DNA of 10,461 nt from Candidatus Falkowbacteria bacterium LH_S3 (GCA_023659985.1 JAGXOH010000022.1:1-10461); one strand, 5' to 3'; shown: positions 1 through 6,690, numbered from the stretch's first letter. Numbers and translations: made by a program. Notes: a model not told the origin generated them from the letters alone.

Positions 1-250
1 TGAACGTTGAAAGAATAATTTGCCTTTGGCAAATTGTTGAAAGTTGAACGTTGAAAGTTTAAAGAAATAAATTGAATTAATCAAGGCTTAATTGTTGAAG
101 GTTGAAAGAATAATTTGTCTTCGGTAAATTGTTGAAAGTTGAAAGTTGAACGTTGAAAGAATAATTTGCCTTCGGTAAATTGTTGAAAGTTGAATATTGA
201 ATATTGAAGGTTGAAAGAATAAATTAAATTGTTGAAGGCTGAAAGAATAA
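1..250. repeat. Degenerate GTTGAA-type repeat array
   Basis: No gene is visible in this stretch. It consists of seven-base-like units (GTTGAAA, GTTGAAC, GTTGAAG) repeated in runs. The runs are separated by AATTTGCC-loop-GGTAAATT palindromes and AT-rich spacers. Units vary by single bases and are not regularly spaced, so this is not a CRISPR array. Reading frames are short. Arrays of this style are common between genes in CPR-type genomes (recollection, not searched). The array may continue left of the window. Confidence 0.75.
17..181. repeat. Three related hairpins inside the array
   Basis: Nineteen-base palindromes occur at 17-35, 112-130 and 163-181. Each has an AATTT/AAATT outer stem, a three-base inner stem and a three-base loop. 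The inner stem reads GCC/GGC in the first, GTC/GGT in the second and GCC/GGT in the third. Pairing is therefore kept in all three if G-U pairs are allowed. The loop is TTT in the first and TTC in the others. This suggests they can fold as RNA or cruciform DNA; no function is known to me. Confidence 0.6.
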
Positions 251-280
251 TTTGCTGTTTATTTTATAGAACTAGGGAAT

Positions 281-353
281 GCGCCGTTAGCTCAGCTGGT
301 AGAGCAGCAGCCTTTTAAGCTGATAGTCGGAGGTTCGAATCCTCCACGGCGCA
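281..353 (+). tRNA. tRNA-Lys (anticodon UUU)
   Basis: A full cloverleaf can be drawn by hand. The acceptor arm is GCGCCGT (281-287) with ACGGCGC (346-352), and the discriminator is A353. The D arm is GCTC/GAGC with GGT in the loop. The anticodon loop is CTTTTAA with TTT at 314-316. The T arm is GGAGG/CCTCC around TTCGAAT. The top pair of the anticodon stem (G307-A323) is mismatched. CCA is not encoded. A possible -10 (TATAGA, 265-270) lies about ten bases upstream. Confidence 0.95.
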
Positions 354-457
354 CAGAGCTAATTACGAATTAAATTTTAAGAAAAGATTTTTACCAATAA
401 TTCGTAATTTTATATGCCCATAGTTTAGCAAAAAGTGCAATATGTATGTGCACATTA
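351..457. repeat. Dispersed stem-loop repeat, copy 1 (at 3' end of tRNA-Lys)
   Basis: Positions 351-408 match 6238-6295 with four mismatches, and 421-457 match 6324-6360 exactly (37 bases). The core carries a perfect 12-bp inverted repeat, AATTACGAATTA (361-372) and TAATTCGTAATT (398-409), around a 25-base loop. Similarity begins within the last bases of tRNA-Lys (GCACAGAGC), so the element abuts the tRNA 3' end. The 37-base tail contains GTGCA...TGCAC. I see no coding capacity. Confidence 0.8.
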
Positions 458-461
458 CCAC

Positions 462-635
462 ATTTTTGTCTTTTTATGTTACAATTGCAGCAATTAGGGT
501 TACATTTTGAATTTCATTTGACATTAGGATTTTGACATTAGGATTTTATTAAGTTGTAGTTTTTAGCTTTAAACAACATTAATTATCCCCAAAGTGTAAC
601 CTTGAGCCTGCAACAGTACAATTTTTGTCTTTTTA
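462..635. mobile_element. Possible MITE-like element with flanking direct repeats
   Basis: Identical 15-base direct repeats (ATTTTTGTCTTTTTA) lie at 462-476 and 621-635. Inside them are imperfect inverted ends: 485-509 (TTGCAG...GGTTACATTTTG) and the reverse complement of 590-613 (TTGCAG...GGTTACACTTTG). The interior has a perfect 14-bp tandem duplication of TTTGACATTAGGAT (517-530, 531-544). The arrangement resembles a small non-autonomous element with a target duplication. A 15-bp duplication is long for most families, so this is tentative. Confidence 0.35.
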
Positions 636-672
636 ATCTCTTTGTGATAAATTAAAATTATATAAAATAAGA

Positions 673-700
673 TGACTTGCGGAGAGAGAAGGGGTATACT
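673..700 (+). promoter_or_regulatory. Candidate livK promoter
   Basis: A good -10 hexamer, TATACT (695-700), has only a weak -35 match, TGACTT (673-678), at 16 bp. It would give a leader of roughly 70 bases containing the 716-743 hairpin. Other AT-rich -10-like strings lie at 661-668, so the assignment is uncertain. Confidence 0.3.
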
Positions 701-715
701 TTCTTTATAAGTTTA

Positions 716-743
716 AAATGCTGAACTCAGTCGAGCAGCATTT
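716..743 (+). promoter_or_regulatory. Hairpin in livK leader
   Basis: AAATGCTG (716-723) pairs with CAGCATTT (736-743), and CTC (726-728) with GAG (733-735), around an AGTC loop. The two-base AA bulge is 724-725. No U-run follows, so it is not an intrinsic terminator. It ends 35 bases before the livK ATG, where no clear Shine-Dalgarno is visible. It could be a leader structure or regulatory site. Confidence 0.45.
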
Positions 744-778
744 CAGCAAGTTAATTAAAATTAAAATAAGCAAAAAAT

Positions 779-1849
779 ATGAATCAATCAACAAAATTGA
801 TTATTAGTGTAATAATCGCCGTTGTGGTCGTAGCAATCGGTTATTCAGTATTCAAAGGCCCGAGCGAGCCAATTTCAACTGAACCGATTAAAATTGGATT
901 TATTGGTCCGTTGACAGGTGAAAATGCTGCTATAGGGAAAGGAATAAAAAATGCGATTTCATTATCGGCAAAAGATAAAGATGTCCAAATAATATACGAG
1001 GATGACAAATTCAAGGGCAAGTTAGGTGTTACGGCATATCACAAATTGCGCAATGTAGATAAGGTTGATGCAATTATTAATACAACTCCTGCGACACTTA
1101 ATGCAATTACACCGTTACTAAAAGATGATCCAATTGTAGTTATGCAAATTGCACAACCAAAATCAAGCGCGGACGATACCATATTCCAGATTATGCCAAA
1201 TGGAGTAGCCGTATACACGGAGTTAGGCAAAATTGCTAAGGAAAAATATCAGTCATTTGCATTCATTTATCAGAATGGCGCAACTTTTGAGAAAACCAAG
1301 AATCATTTCAAATCAGTTTATGAAGACCAGTCACATCTAATAAAGGAATATCGTCTTGACAAAAGTAAAGATTATCGAACATTAATTGCAAAAATAAAGA
1401 GCAACAAACCTGCAGCTTATACAGTACTCGCTACGCCAAGTGTTGGTTCGCAATTTATCAAACAGATGAGAGAGCAACAAGTTAAATCAGATTTAGTTTG
1501 CAATGGCGATATGGAAGCCACTATAAGCCAATATTTGAAAGTATTACCGGAAGAAACATTTAATGGTTGTATATCAGCAATGTTTGCTGATAGGATGTCT
1601 GAAAGTTTTAAGTCTGATTATAAGGATACTTTCGGAAATGAACCAGGGTTTGGAGCAGATTATGGCTTTGACGGCGTAGAAATTATTACCAATACCTATG
1701 ATTCAGATATGTCAGCGTGGATCCGCTCTCTTAAAAACTTAGATTTTGATGGAGTATCTGGTAAAGTAAAATTTGATGATGAAGGTATTCGTATTCCAGA
1801 GATTGCAACTCATATATTCAAAAATGGGGAATTTACGAAAATTGAATAA
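779..1849 (+). CDS. livK: Branched-chain amino-acid ABC transporter, substrate-binding protein (LivK-like)
   Basis: This is a 356-residue extracytoplasmic solute-binding protein of the type I periplasmic-binding (Peripla_BP_6/LivK) family. It is predicted to capture branched-chain or related amino acids for the LivHMGF permease encoded downstream. Residues about 7-25 form one hydrophobic helix after a short lysine-containing start. No lipobox cysteine follows, so it is probably a membrane-anchored rather than lipidated protein. The mature domain opens with IKIGFIGPLTG (about 37-47), the typical first strand and ligand-binding turn of the family. Length is normal. The ATG has no obvious Shine-Dalgarno. 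The gene is separated from livHMGF by a terminator and an IS remnant, so it is probably transcribed on its own, as binding proteins often are. The exact ligand cannot be read from the sequence. Confidence 0.88.
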   Translation: MNQSTKLIISVIIAVVVVAIGYSVFKGPSEPISTEPIKIGFIGPLTGENAAIGKGIKNAISLSAKDKDVQIIYEDDKFKGKLGVTAYHKLRNVDKVDAIINTTPATLNAITPLLKDDPIVVMQIAQPKSSADDTIFQIMPNGVAVYTELGKIAKEKYQSFAFIYQNGATFEKTKNHFKSVYEDQSHLIKEYRLDKSKDYRTLIAKIKSNKPAAYTVLATPSVGSQFIKQMREQQVKSDLVCNGDMEATISQYLKVLPEETFNGCISAMFADRMSESFKSDYKDTFGNEPGFGADYGFDGVEIITNTYDSDMSAWIRSLKNLDFDGVSGKVKFDDEGIRIPEIATHIFKNGEFTKIE

Positions 1850-1871
1850 TAAAATAGCCAAGATTTCCAAC

Positions 1872-1905
1872 AAAACTGCCTCGCTTTGCGAGGCAGTTTT
1901 CGTGT
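1872..1905 (+). terminator. Intrinsic terminator after livK
   Basis: A perfect 13-bp stem, AAAACTGCCTCGC (1872-1884) with GCGAGGCAGTTTT (1888-1900), closes a TTT loop. The 3' arm ends in TTTT and the 5' arm begins with AAAA, so it could work in both directions. It lies 23 bases after the livK stop and isolates livK from what follows. Confidence 0.9.
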
Positions 1906-1987
1906 CAAGTAATTTAACTATCTGACCGAAATGAACCTGGTTTTGTAATTAAAAATCTGACCGAAACAGCTTTTAATTTTTTATCGA

Positions 1988-2517
1988 TCAACCTTTGGGA
2001 ATTTGTTTTTGTTTTGATAAGTTTTGTAGAGTAAATCTAATCTCTTAAATAGTTCTCTTCAATTCAGCAGAATTAAGGGACTCGTAAACGCGCAAGAGTT
2101 TTCGTCTAATTTATTCGGAAATATCAGAATCTTCCATTATTCTTTTAATAAAAATGGTGTCAAGTCTATTTTTGCTGACAAAACAACAATCAAATCAGTA
2201 AGAAAAAATAGACTTGACAGCATTTTTTCAACAAAGACTTTAACCTCTGGCCACAAGGTTTATCAAAGATTTTCCAACACCTTTTTAGAGCTGGCTTGAG
2301 TTCGTTTCTGTACTTCTGTTTTCTCTTCTTTCTTTCTGTTTTGATTTTATCCAGATTGCTCTTTGGTTTAAGTTTTTCCATAAGATATTTTCGGTTCAGT
2401 CCTGTGCATTTTTCTGCTTCATCTAACAACTTTCCTCGCTCTTTTTTGGATTTGATTGAAAGATAGTTTCCCTCAATGTTTTAAGATAATCATTTCGCGA
2501 GTTGCTTGTTTTTTCAT
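1988..2517 (-). pseudogene. Transposase remnant (integrase/rve-type, ISNCY-like)
   Basis: The minus strand holds the two ends of a transposase with the middle missing. The N-terminal part starts at an ATG (2515-2517; MKKQATREMII). It shifts frame near 2480-2490 and continues as NYLSIKSKKERGKLLDEAEK, then TGLNRKYLMEKL, then DKPCGQRLKSLLKK to about 2222. These match, from memory, the HTH region and the W..DxPCGxRLxPLL segment of rve-type transposases. The C-terminal part (about 2140-1988) reads IRRKLLRVYESLNSAELKRT, with in-frame TAA codons before and after it, ending at a TGA at 1988-1990. The catalytic DDE domain is absent; the junction (2159-2219) is a 16-bp inverted repeat. Only residues corresponding to 2190-2429 remain as one open frame (79 aa). 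It is not expected to be functional. Confidence 0.75.
2159..2219. repeat. Perfect 16-bp inverted repeat at the IS deletion point
   Basis: TGTCAAGTCTATTTTT (2159-2174) is exactly complementary to AAAAATAGACTTGACA (2204-2219). It sits where the transposase catalytic domain should be. The first eight bases (TGTCAAGT) also occur at the outer left side of the IS, 1903-1910. It may be a nested small palindromic element or the product of a rearrangement. Confidence 0.6.
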
Positions 2518-2520
2518 AGA

Positions 2521-2573
2521 AGTATTTAGAAGCTAAATTTTTAATTAAATTTGACCTTTTTCTTCTAAATACT
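2521..2573. repeat. 12-bp inverted repeat upstream of the transposase start
   Basis: AGTATTTAGAAG (2521-2532) pairs with CTTCTAAATACT (2562-2573). It lies just before the transposase ATG on the minus strand, inside the right end of the IS. A hairpin there could have limited transposase expression. Inference only. Confidence 0.45.
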
Positions 2574-2651
2574 CTATTATATTTCGGTCAGAAAATATTT
2601 TACAGAATCAATGGGCTTTTGGTCAGATTTTAGTTTACTCAATACGTTTTA

Positions 2652-2680
2652 TTGAAGGACAACACTAAAAAAGATATAAT
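2652..2680 (+). promoter_or_regulatory. Promoter of livHMGF, leaderless arrangement
   Basis: TTGAAG (2652-2657) and TATAAT (2675-2680) are separated by exactly 17 bp. The start ATG of livH is at 2689, so transcription would begin about one to three bases before it, leaving no room for a Shine-Dalgarno. The -35 begins 13 bases after the IS right end, so the promoter is intact next to the insertion. Confidence 0.75.
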
Positions 2681-2688
2681 CAAGCCAA

Positions 2689-3555
2689 ATGGAAATTTTT
2701 TCTCAACTTATTTTTAACAGCATTATCGCTGGGGCGGTTTATGCGCTAATCGCTCTTGGCTTTAATCTGATTTACGGAGCGACAAAGTTTTTAAATTTGG
2801 CGCATGGTGTAATGACAGCGATCGGCGGCTACACGGTTTTTTATTTTACTAAAACTTTGGACTGGAACATCTACCTTGCTGTTATTATTGGAATACTATT
2901 TGCCGGTCTCATTGGTTTTAGCTTGGATAAATTCGTTTATTTTCCGCTTCGCAAAAGAAAAGCGTCAAATATGGTTTTATTAGTTGCTTCATTCGGAGCT
3001 TTTACGGCAATTCAAGCAATAATTGCAATTTTGTTTAATAGCCGGTTTCAGACGCTTTCGCAAAATACCAGCGCACAGAAAAGCTTTGAAATTTTCGGCG
3101 GTGTAATAACTCAAACACAATTAATTATTTTAGCGTCTGCCGCCTTGATTATGACTGGACTTGTTCTGCTTCTTCACAAAACACGATTTGGCAAGGCGAT
3201 AAAAGCAATCAGCGACGACGAAGAAGTGGCAAAGATTGTTGGTATTAACACTAATAAAATCATTGGTTATGTCTTTTTTATCGGCTCGGCTATTGCTGGA
3301 TTTGCCGGTATCCTCGTCGGCTTTGACACTGGCATTGAGCCGACCATGGGGCTTGATTTACTCTTTAAAGGAGTGATTGCTTCCATAGTCGGTGGCATAG
3401 GCAATCTTTACGGCGGAGTACTGGGCGCATTTCTTTTGGGTTTTGTGGAAAACTTCGGTATTTGGAAAATCTCTGGCGATTGGAAAGACGCGATTGCTTT
3501 CGCGTTGTTGATTGTATTTTTAATCTTCCGCCCGCGCGGAATTATGAATAAATAA
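2689..3555 (+). CDS. livH: Branched-chain amino-acid ABC transporter permease LivH
   Basis: A 288-residue inner-membrane permease of the LivH half of the family. It forms the translocation channel with LivM. Family features are clear: an N-terminal AGAVYALIALGFNLIYGATKFLNLAHG segment (about 14-40), many hydrophobic helices, the cytoplasmic loop after FGKAIKAISDDEEVAKIVGIN that contacts the ATPases, a glycine-rich IASIVGGIGNLYGGVLGAFLLG stretch, and a C-terminal RPRG. Length matches the family. The ATG is the only start compatible with the promoter at 2652-2680, and translation is probably leaderless. The TAA stop is one base before the livM start, so expression is coupled. Confidence 0.93.
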   Translation: MEIFSQLIFNSIIAGAVYALIALGFNLIYGATKFLNLAHGVMTAIGGYTVFYFTKTLDWNIYLAVIIGILFAGLIGFSLDKFVYFPLRKRKASNMVLLVASFGAFTAIQAIIAILFNSRFQTLSQNTSAQKSFEIFGGVITQTQLIILASAALIMTGLVLLLHKTRFGKAIKAISDDEEVAKIVGINTNKIIGYVFFIGSAIAGFAGILVGFDTGIEPTMGLDLLFKGVIASIVGGIGNLYGGVLGAFLLGFVENFGIWKISGDWKDAIAFALLIVFLIFRPRGIMNK

Positions 3556-3556
3556 T

Positions 3557-4423
3557 ATGGAGTATCTCATTCACTTAGGAATTTTATTCACAATATACGC
3601 CATTTTAGGTATCAGTTTGAATTTGGTTATTGGTTATACTGGATTATTATCCCTTACTCACGCCGCTTTTTATGGAATCGGCGCGTATACCACGGCAATA
3701 CTTTTAACACAGACTGGCATCGGATTTTTCCTTTCTGTAATTTTGGGGATAATTTTTGTGGGAATCGTCAGTTTTTTAATTGGCATAGTGTTGAGCAGAT
3801 TTAGCGACGATTATTACGCGCTTGGCTCGCTTGGTTTGAATATGATTATTTTTTCAATTTTTCTTAATTGGCAAAGTTTGACAAAAGGACCACTTGGTAT
3901 TCTGGGAATATCCAGACCGGAATTATTTGGAATAAACTTTTCTTCCAACTTTATGTTTTTAATCCTTACTTTGTTGTTTTTAATCCTTACATATCTTGTC
4001 GCGCGCTTTATCGTCAACTCTTCTTTTGGTAGAGTGCTTAAAACAATCCGTGAAGACGAAAAAGCAATTCAGGTTTTTGGCTACAAGACATTTTACTTCA
4101 AACTGGCTATTTTTGTAATAAGCGCCGCAATGGCAGCTGTTGCAGGTTCTTTATTCGCTTCCTACATCACCTTTATTGATCCTTCAAGTTTTGCTTTAAT
4201 GGAATCAATCTTTATCGTGGCAATCATTATTTTAGGAGGACTTGCCGATTTGCGCGGTTCAATTTTAGGTGCCTTGTTTTTAATTCTACTCCCAGAAGTT
4301 TTGCGTTTTGTTGGTTTTCCATCTGAAATTGCGGCTCAAATGAGACAAGTTGTATACGGAGTTATTTTGATTTTACTTATGCTCTACCGGCCGCAAGGTT
4401 TAATTGGTGAATACAAACTATGA
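3557..4423 (+). CDS. livM: Branched-chain amino-acid ABC transporter permease LivM
   Basis: A 288-residue inner-membrane partner of LivH. The N-terminus reads GISLNLVIGYTGLLSLTHAAFYGIGAYT (about 18-45), the LivM counterpart of the LivH signature. The segment FGRVLKTIREDEKAIQVFGYKTFYFKL is the ATPase-contacting loop. IILGGLADLRGSILGALFLILLPEVLR and the terminal YRPQGLIG complete the family pattern. It is shorter than the E. coli protein, which carries an N-terminal extension, but typical of the core. No Shine-Dalgarno is seen; it begins one base after livH and its TGA overlaps the livG ATG as ATGA, so ribosome re-initiation is likely. Confidence 0.93.
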   Translation: MEYLIHLGILFTIYAILGISLNLVIGYTGLLSLTHAAFYGIGAYTTAILLTQTGIGFFLSVILGIIFVGIVSFLIGIVLSRFSDDYYALGSLGLNMIIFSIFLNWQSLTKGPLGILGISRPELFGINFSSNFMFLILTLLFLILTYLVARFIVNSSFGRVLKTIREDEKAIQVFGYKTFYFKLAIFVISAAMAAVAGSLFASYITFIDPSSFALMESIFIVAIIILGGLADLRGSILGALFLILLPEVLRFVGFPSEIAAQMRQVVYGVILILLMLYRPQGLIGEYKL

Positions 4424-5154
4424 CAATACTTGAAACAAGAAATTTAATAAAGAGATTTGGCGGTGTGCATGCCGTTGACCATCTTTCCATTGAAGTTGAA
4501 AAAGGAAGGATTAATGGCATTATTGGGCCAAATGGATCTGGTAAAACTACGCTTATCAATCTTTTAAGCGGGATGTTGGCGATGGATGGCGGAGAGATTA
4601 TTATAGATGACGTTCAGAAATTTACACAAATGTTTCCTCATCAAGTTTTTTTCTATGGAATTGCACGCACATTCCAAAATGTTCGACTTTTTGAGCAGAT
4701 GACGGTGTTGGATAATATCTTGGTTATTTTAACCAAGCGAAATGTTTTTAGCTCTTTATTTGAAAAACACACAGAGTATCATCTGAAAAAAGCAGAGGAA
4801 GTATTACAAAGAGTTGATCTTTGGAAAAAGAAAAATCAATTGGCGATAAATCTTTCCTACGGACAAAGGAAGCTCTTGGAAATCGCCCGTGCCTTGGTAA
4901 CGGATGCGGAGATTTATCTTTTGGATGAGTCGTTTACTGGTCTTTTTCCGGAAATGAGAAAAATTGTTTCCAACATTATCTGCGAATTAAAACAAGAGAA
5001 CAAAACTGTAATTTTGATTGAACATGATATGGGCTTAATCCGTGAGCTTTGTGATTACATTTTTGTAATGAATGAGGGTAAATTATTAGTTGAAGGTAAA
5101 CCTAATTATGTTCTAGAGGGAAAAGAAGTAATTGAGGCTTATCTTGGCAAATGA
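4420..5154 (+). CDS. livG: Branched-chain amino-acid ABC transporter ATP-binding protein LivG
   Basis: A 244-residue cytoplasmic ATPase that powers uptake as a heterodimer with LivF. Visible elements are Walker A GPNGSGKTT (36-44), Q-loop RTFQN (83-87), signature LSYGQ (145-149), Walker B IYLLDE (165-170) and switch histidine IEHD (H202). The segment after Walker B reads SFTGLFP where most LivG proteins have PxxGLNP. The signature has Y in place of the usual first G after LS. Both are modest departures and the catalytic residues remain, so it should be active. It overlaps livM and livF by four bases each (ATGA). Confidence 0.93.
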   Translation: MTILETRNLIKRFGGVHAVDHLSIEVEKGRINGIIGPNGSGKTTLINLLSGMLAMDGGEIIIDDVQKFTQMFPHQVFFYGIARTFQNVRLFEQMTVLDNILVILTKRNVFSSLFEKHTEYHLKKAEEVLQRVDLWKKKNQLAINLSYGQRKLLEIARALVTDAEIYLLDESFTGLFPEMRKIVSNIICELKQENKTVILIEHDMGLIRELCDYIFVMNEGKLLVEGKPNYVLEGKEVIEAYLGK

Positions 5155-5882
5155 TTATGAAAAAAGAAATTTTATTACAACTTCAAAATATCTCGGTCTA
5201 CTATGGCGGGGTGAAAGCGCTTGACAGTGTTGATATTTCTCTTGACAAAGGTGAAATCGTGGCTTTGGTGGGTCCGAATGGGGCGGGTAAATCAACAATT
5301 CTTAAAGCGATTTTTGGCTTGGCGCCGATTCATTCTGGAAAAGTTTTGTGGCATGAAAAAGAAATTGAACCGATTCCTCACGAAGCCGCGCAAAGAGGTA
5401 TTGCTTTTATTCCGCAGGGTCGGCGTGTTTTTAGTCATTTGACTGTGGAAGAAAATCTGGAAATCGGCGGCTTTATTTTGAAAGATAAACATAAATTAAA
5501 CAGGCGAATAGAAGAAATAATGGAAACTTTTCCAATATTAAGACAAAAAAAGAAAGCAAAATCCGGAACACTTTCTGGCGGACAACAACAAATGCTTGCT
5601 TTGGCAAGAGGACTGATGACTGACCCAAAGGTTTTACTTTTTGACGAACCTTCACTTGGGCTTGCTCCAAAAATCGCCAAAGAAGTTTTTGCGAAGATTA
5701 AAGAGATAAACGAAAAACACAAGACCGCTATTATGGTTGTGGAGCACAATATTAAATTTTCACTCAAAATCACTCATCGTGCCTATGTATTAAATAAAGG
5801 GGAAATTGTTGCAAAAGACACTTCACAAAAACTTCTAAAAAGCGATGTTTTGGAAAAGATATTTATGGGAAAGTTGGTTTAG
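5151..5882 (+). CDS. livF: Branched-chain amino-acid ABC transporter ATP-binding protein LivF
   Basis: A 243-residue cytoplasmic ATPase, partner of LivG. Motifs are all canonical: Walker A GPNGAGKST (41-49), Q-loop IPQGRRVF (87-94), signature LSGGQQQ (141-147), Walker B VLLFDEPSLGLAP (161-173) and switch histidine VVEH (H199). The QGRRVF and SLGLAP strings are typical of LivF rather than LivG. The first ATG (5151) overlaps the livG TGA. A second ATG at 5157 is possible, but the overlap start fits the coupling seen across the operon. It is the last gene of the operon. Confidence 0.94.
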   Translation: MIMKKEILLQLQNISVYYGGVKALDSVDISLDKGEIVALVGPNGAGKSTILKAIFGLAPIHSGKVLWHEKEIEPIPHEAAQRGIAFIPQGRRVFSHLTVEENLEIGGFILKDKHKLNRRIEEIMETFPILRQKKKAKSGTLSGGQQQMLALARGLMTDPKVLLFDEPSLGLAPKIAKEVFAKIKEINEKHKTAIMVVEHNIKFSLKITHRAYVLNKGEIVAKDTSQKLLKSDVLEKIFMGKLV

Positions 5883-5916
5883 CCTGTTTTCAAAAATCCT
5901 TGTTCGCCAAAACAGG
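5883..5916 (+). terminator. Weak hairpin after livF
   Basis: CCTGTTTT (5883-5890) pairs with AAAACAGG (5909-5916) around an 18-base loop, directly after the livF TAG. There is no U-run, so it may stabilise the 3' end or be a weak terminator. No stronger terminator is visible for the operon. Confidence 0.35.
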
Positions 5917-5921
5917 TAAGT

Positions 5922-6031
5922 AAAATTGGAGAAGTTGAAGGGGAAGGAAAATTTCTGTCCATGATTGTCAAACCGCCTCTGCCTGTCTATTCAGGGCAGA
6001 ACGCTGAAATAAAATTTTCTTCTCTAATTTT
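5922..6031. repeat. Nested inverted repeats downstream of livF
   Basis: AAAATTGGAGAAG (5922-5934) pairs with CTTCTCTAATTTT (6019-6031), 12 of 13 positions. Between them TCTGCCTG (5978-5985) pairs with CAGGGCAGA (5992-6000) with one bulged G. The 110-bp unit has no reading frame and may be another small palindromic element. I see no gene between 5883 and 6591. Confidence 0.4.
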
Positions 6032-6102
6032 CTGATTCCGCACGCCCCGCAAAAAATTCAAATAAGGAAAAAGAAAATTTTGCTTAAGGCGTAACCCAGC
6101 CT

Positions 6103-6360
6103 TTGGCGTGGCGTGGAGACGTGGTGGCTGGTGGTTTTTGAAAATTTTTGATATATTGAGTTATATTGAGTTATATTGAGTTTAGGAAGTACCACTATTT
6201 TCCGTTCAAAAAAGATTCGCGCATTTTTAAATAAATGGCACAGAGCCAATTACGAATTGCATTTCAAGAAAAGATTTTTACCAATAATTCGTAATCAATA
6301 ATTCGCAATTTTTTATATGTCCTTAGTTTAGCAAAAAGTGCAATATGTATGTGCACATTA
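6103..6360. repeat. Dispersed repeat, copy 2 (long form)
   Basis: The segment 6181-6291 matches 8947-9057 at 110 of 111 positions; the only change is T6190 versus C8956. Weaker similarity extends left to about 6103. The right part (6238-6295) matches copy 1, and 6324-6360 is the 37-base tail also found at 421-457. Relative to copy 3 it carries a local duplication of CAATAATTCGNAAT after 6281. It contains the AATTACGAATT/AATTCGTAATT inverted repeat. Copies 1 and 3 each hold only part of what this copy holds. Confidence 0.85.
6151..6180. repeat. Three tandem 10-bp units inside copy 2
   Basis: ATATATTGAG, TTATATTGAG and TTATATTGAG follow one another. Copy 3 has a single diverged unit at the equivalent place, so this is a local slippage expansion. 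Confidence 0.8.
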
Positions 6361-6498
6361 TCCATGGAAAAGTTGAAAGAATTGCATATTTAATTAGGCA
6401 AGAAGACAATCAACTTAACAGTAAATGAAAATCAAGGGCTTGACGAAATAATCCAGATATATTAAGTTCTAAAATAGATGAATATGTTCTTTAAAATA

Positions 6499-6562
6499 TA
6501 TAATTTCTGCGGCAATAAAGAGAGATTTAGTAATTCTAGATCCTTCTTTGTTGCCGCAGAAA
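6499..6562 (+). promoter_or_regulatory. Strong 18-bp hairpin with TATAAT at its base
   Basis: TTTCTGCGGCAATAAAGA (6504-6521) pairs with TCTTTGTTGCCGCAGAAA (6545-6562), with one G-U pair, around a 23-base loop. No U-run follows on the plus strand. A perfect -10 (TATAAT, 6499-6504) overlaps its left foot; no good -35 is visible. If used, the transcript would begin near 6511 with an 11-bp stem at its 5' end. It could instead be a small palindromic repeat. Confidence 0.5.
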
Positions 6563-6591
6563 AGGTGGCAGCCATTCTTCAATTATAGAGA

Positions 6592-6690
6592 ATGAACAAA
6601 GAAAAGGAGGAGAAAGAGAAAATGAAAGAAGAGAAATTGAAAAACTTGAATCTAAAGAACAAAAGGAAGGAGGAAAATGATGAGTATTAA
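6592..6690 (+). CDS. Possible 32-aa charged leader ORF
   Basis: An ATG at 6592 opens a frame of 32 codons, rich in Lys, Glu and Asn, ending at TAA 6688-6690. An internal ATG at 6622 (22 codons) has AAGGAGG at 6604-6610, eleven bases upstream. The frame overlaps the start of the membrane-protein gene at 6677/6680. The purine-rich composition can produce such frames by chance, so coding status is doubtful. If real, it might couple translation to the next gene. Confidence 0.2.
   Translation: MNKEKEEKEKMKEEKLKNLNLKNKRKEENDEY

Larger units (their letters stand above)
1909..2638 (-). mobile_element. Decayed, internally deleted insertion sequence
   Basis: The ends are inverted copies. The left is GTAATTTAACTATCTGACCG from 1909; the right, read as reverse complement from 2638, is GTAAACTAAAATCTGACCAA. 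Each end carries two TCTGACC(G/A)AAA motifs exactly 35 bases apart: 1921 and 1956 on the left, 2627 and 2592 on the right. The four bases TCAA flank both sides (1905-1908, 2639-2642), a possible target duplication. At about 730 bp with a broken transposase lacking its central domain, it cannot move by itself. It may still be mobilised if a full copy exists elsewhere. Confidence 0.8.

Noticed and set aside
1..250. CRISPR array
   Set aside because: Units are very short, vary in sequence and spacing, and there are no unique spacers or cas genes.
5435..5773. Minus-strand 112-aa frame inside livF
   Set aside because: It is a shadow of the strongly supported livF gene on the other strand.
6058..6249. 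Minus-strand 63-aa frame starting MALCHLFKNA
   Set aside because: It lies on the dispersed repeat and its first 24 residues recur in the minus frame at 8791-9015; the frames diverge outside the repeat and have no family or ribosome site.
6345..6428. 27-codon frame MYVHIIHGKVERIAY... starting in the shared 37-base tail
   Set aside because: The start is inside the repeat and the same start in copy 1 leads to unrelated residues; no ribosome site and no family, so chance is more likely.
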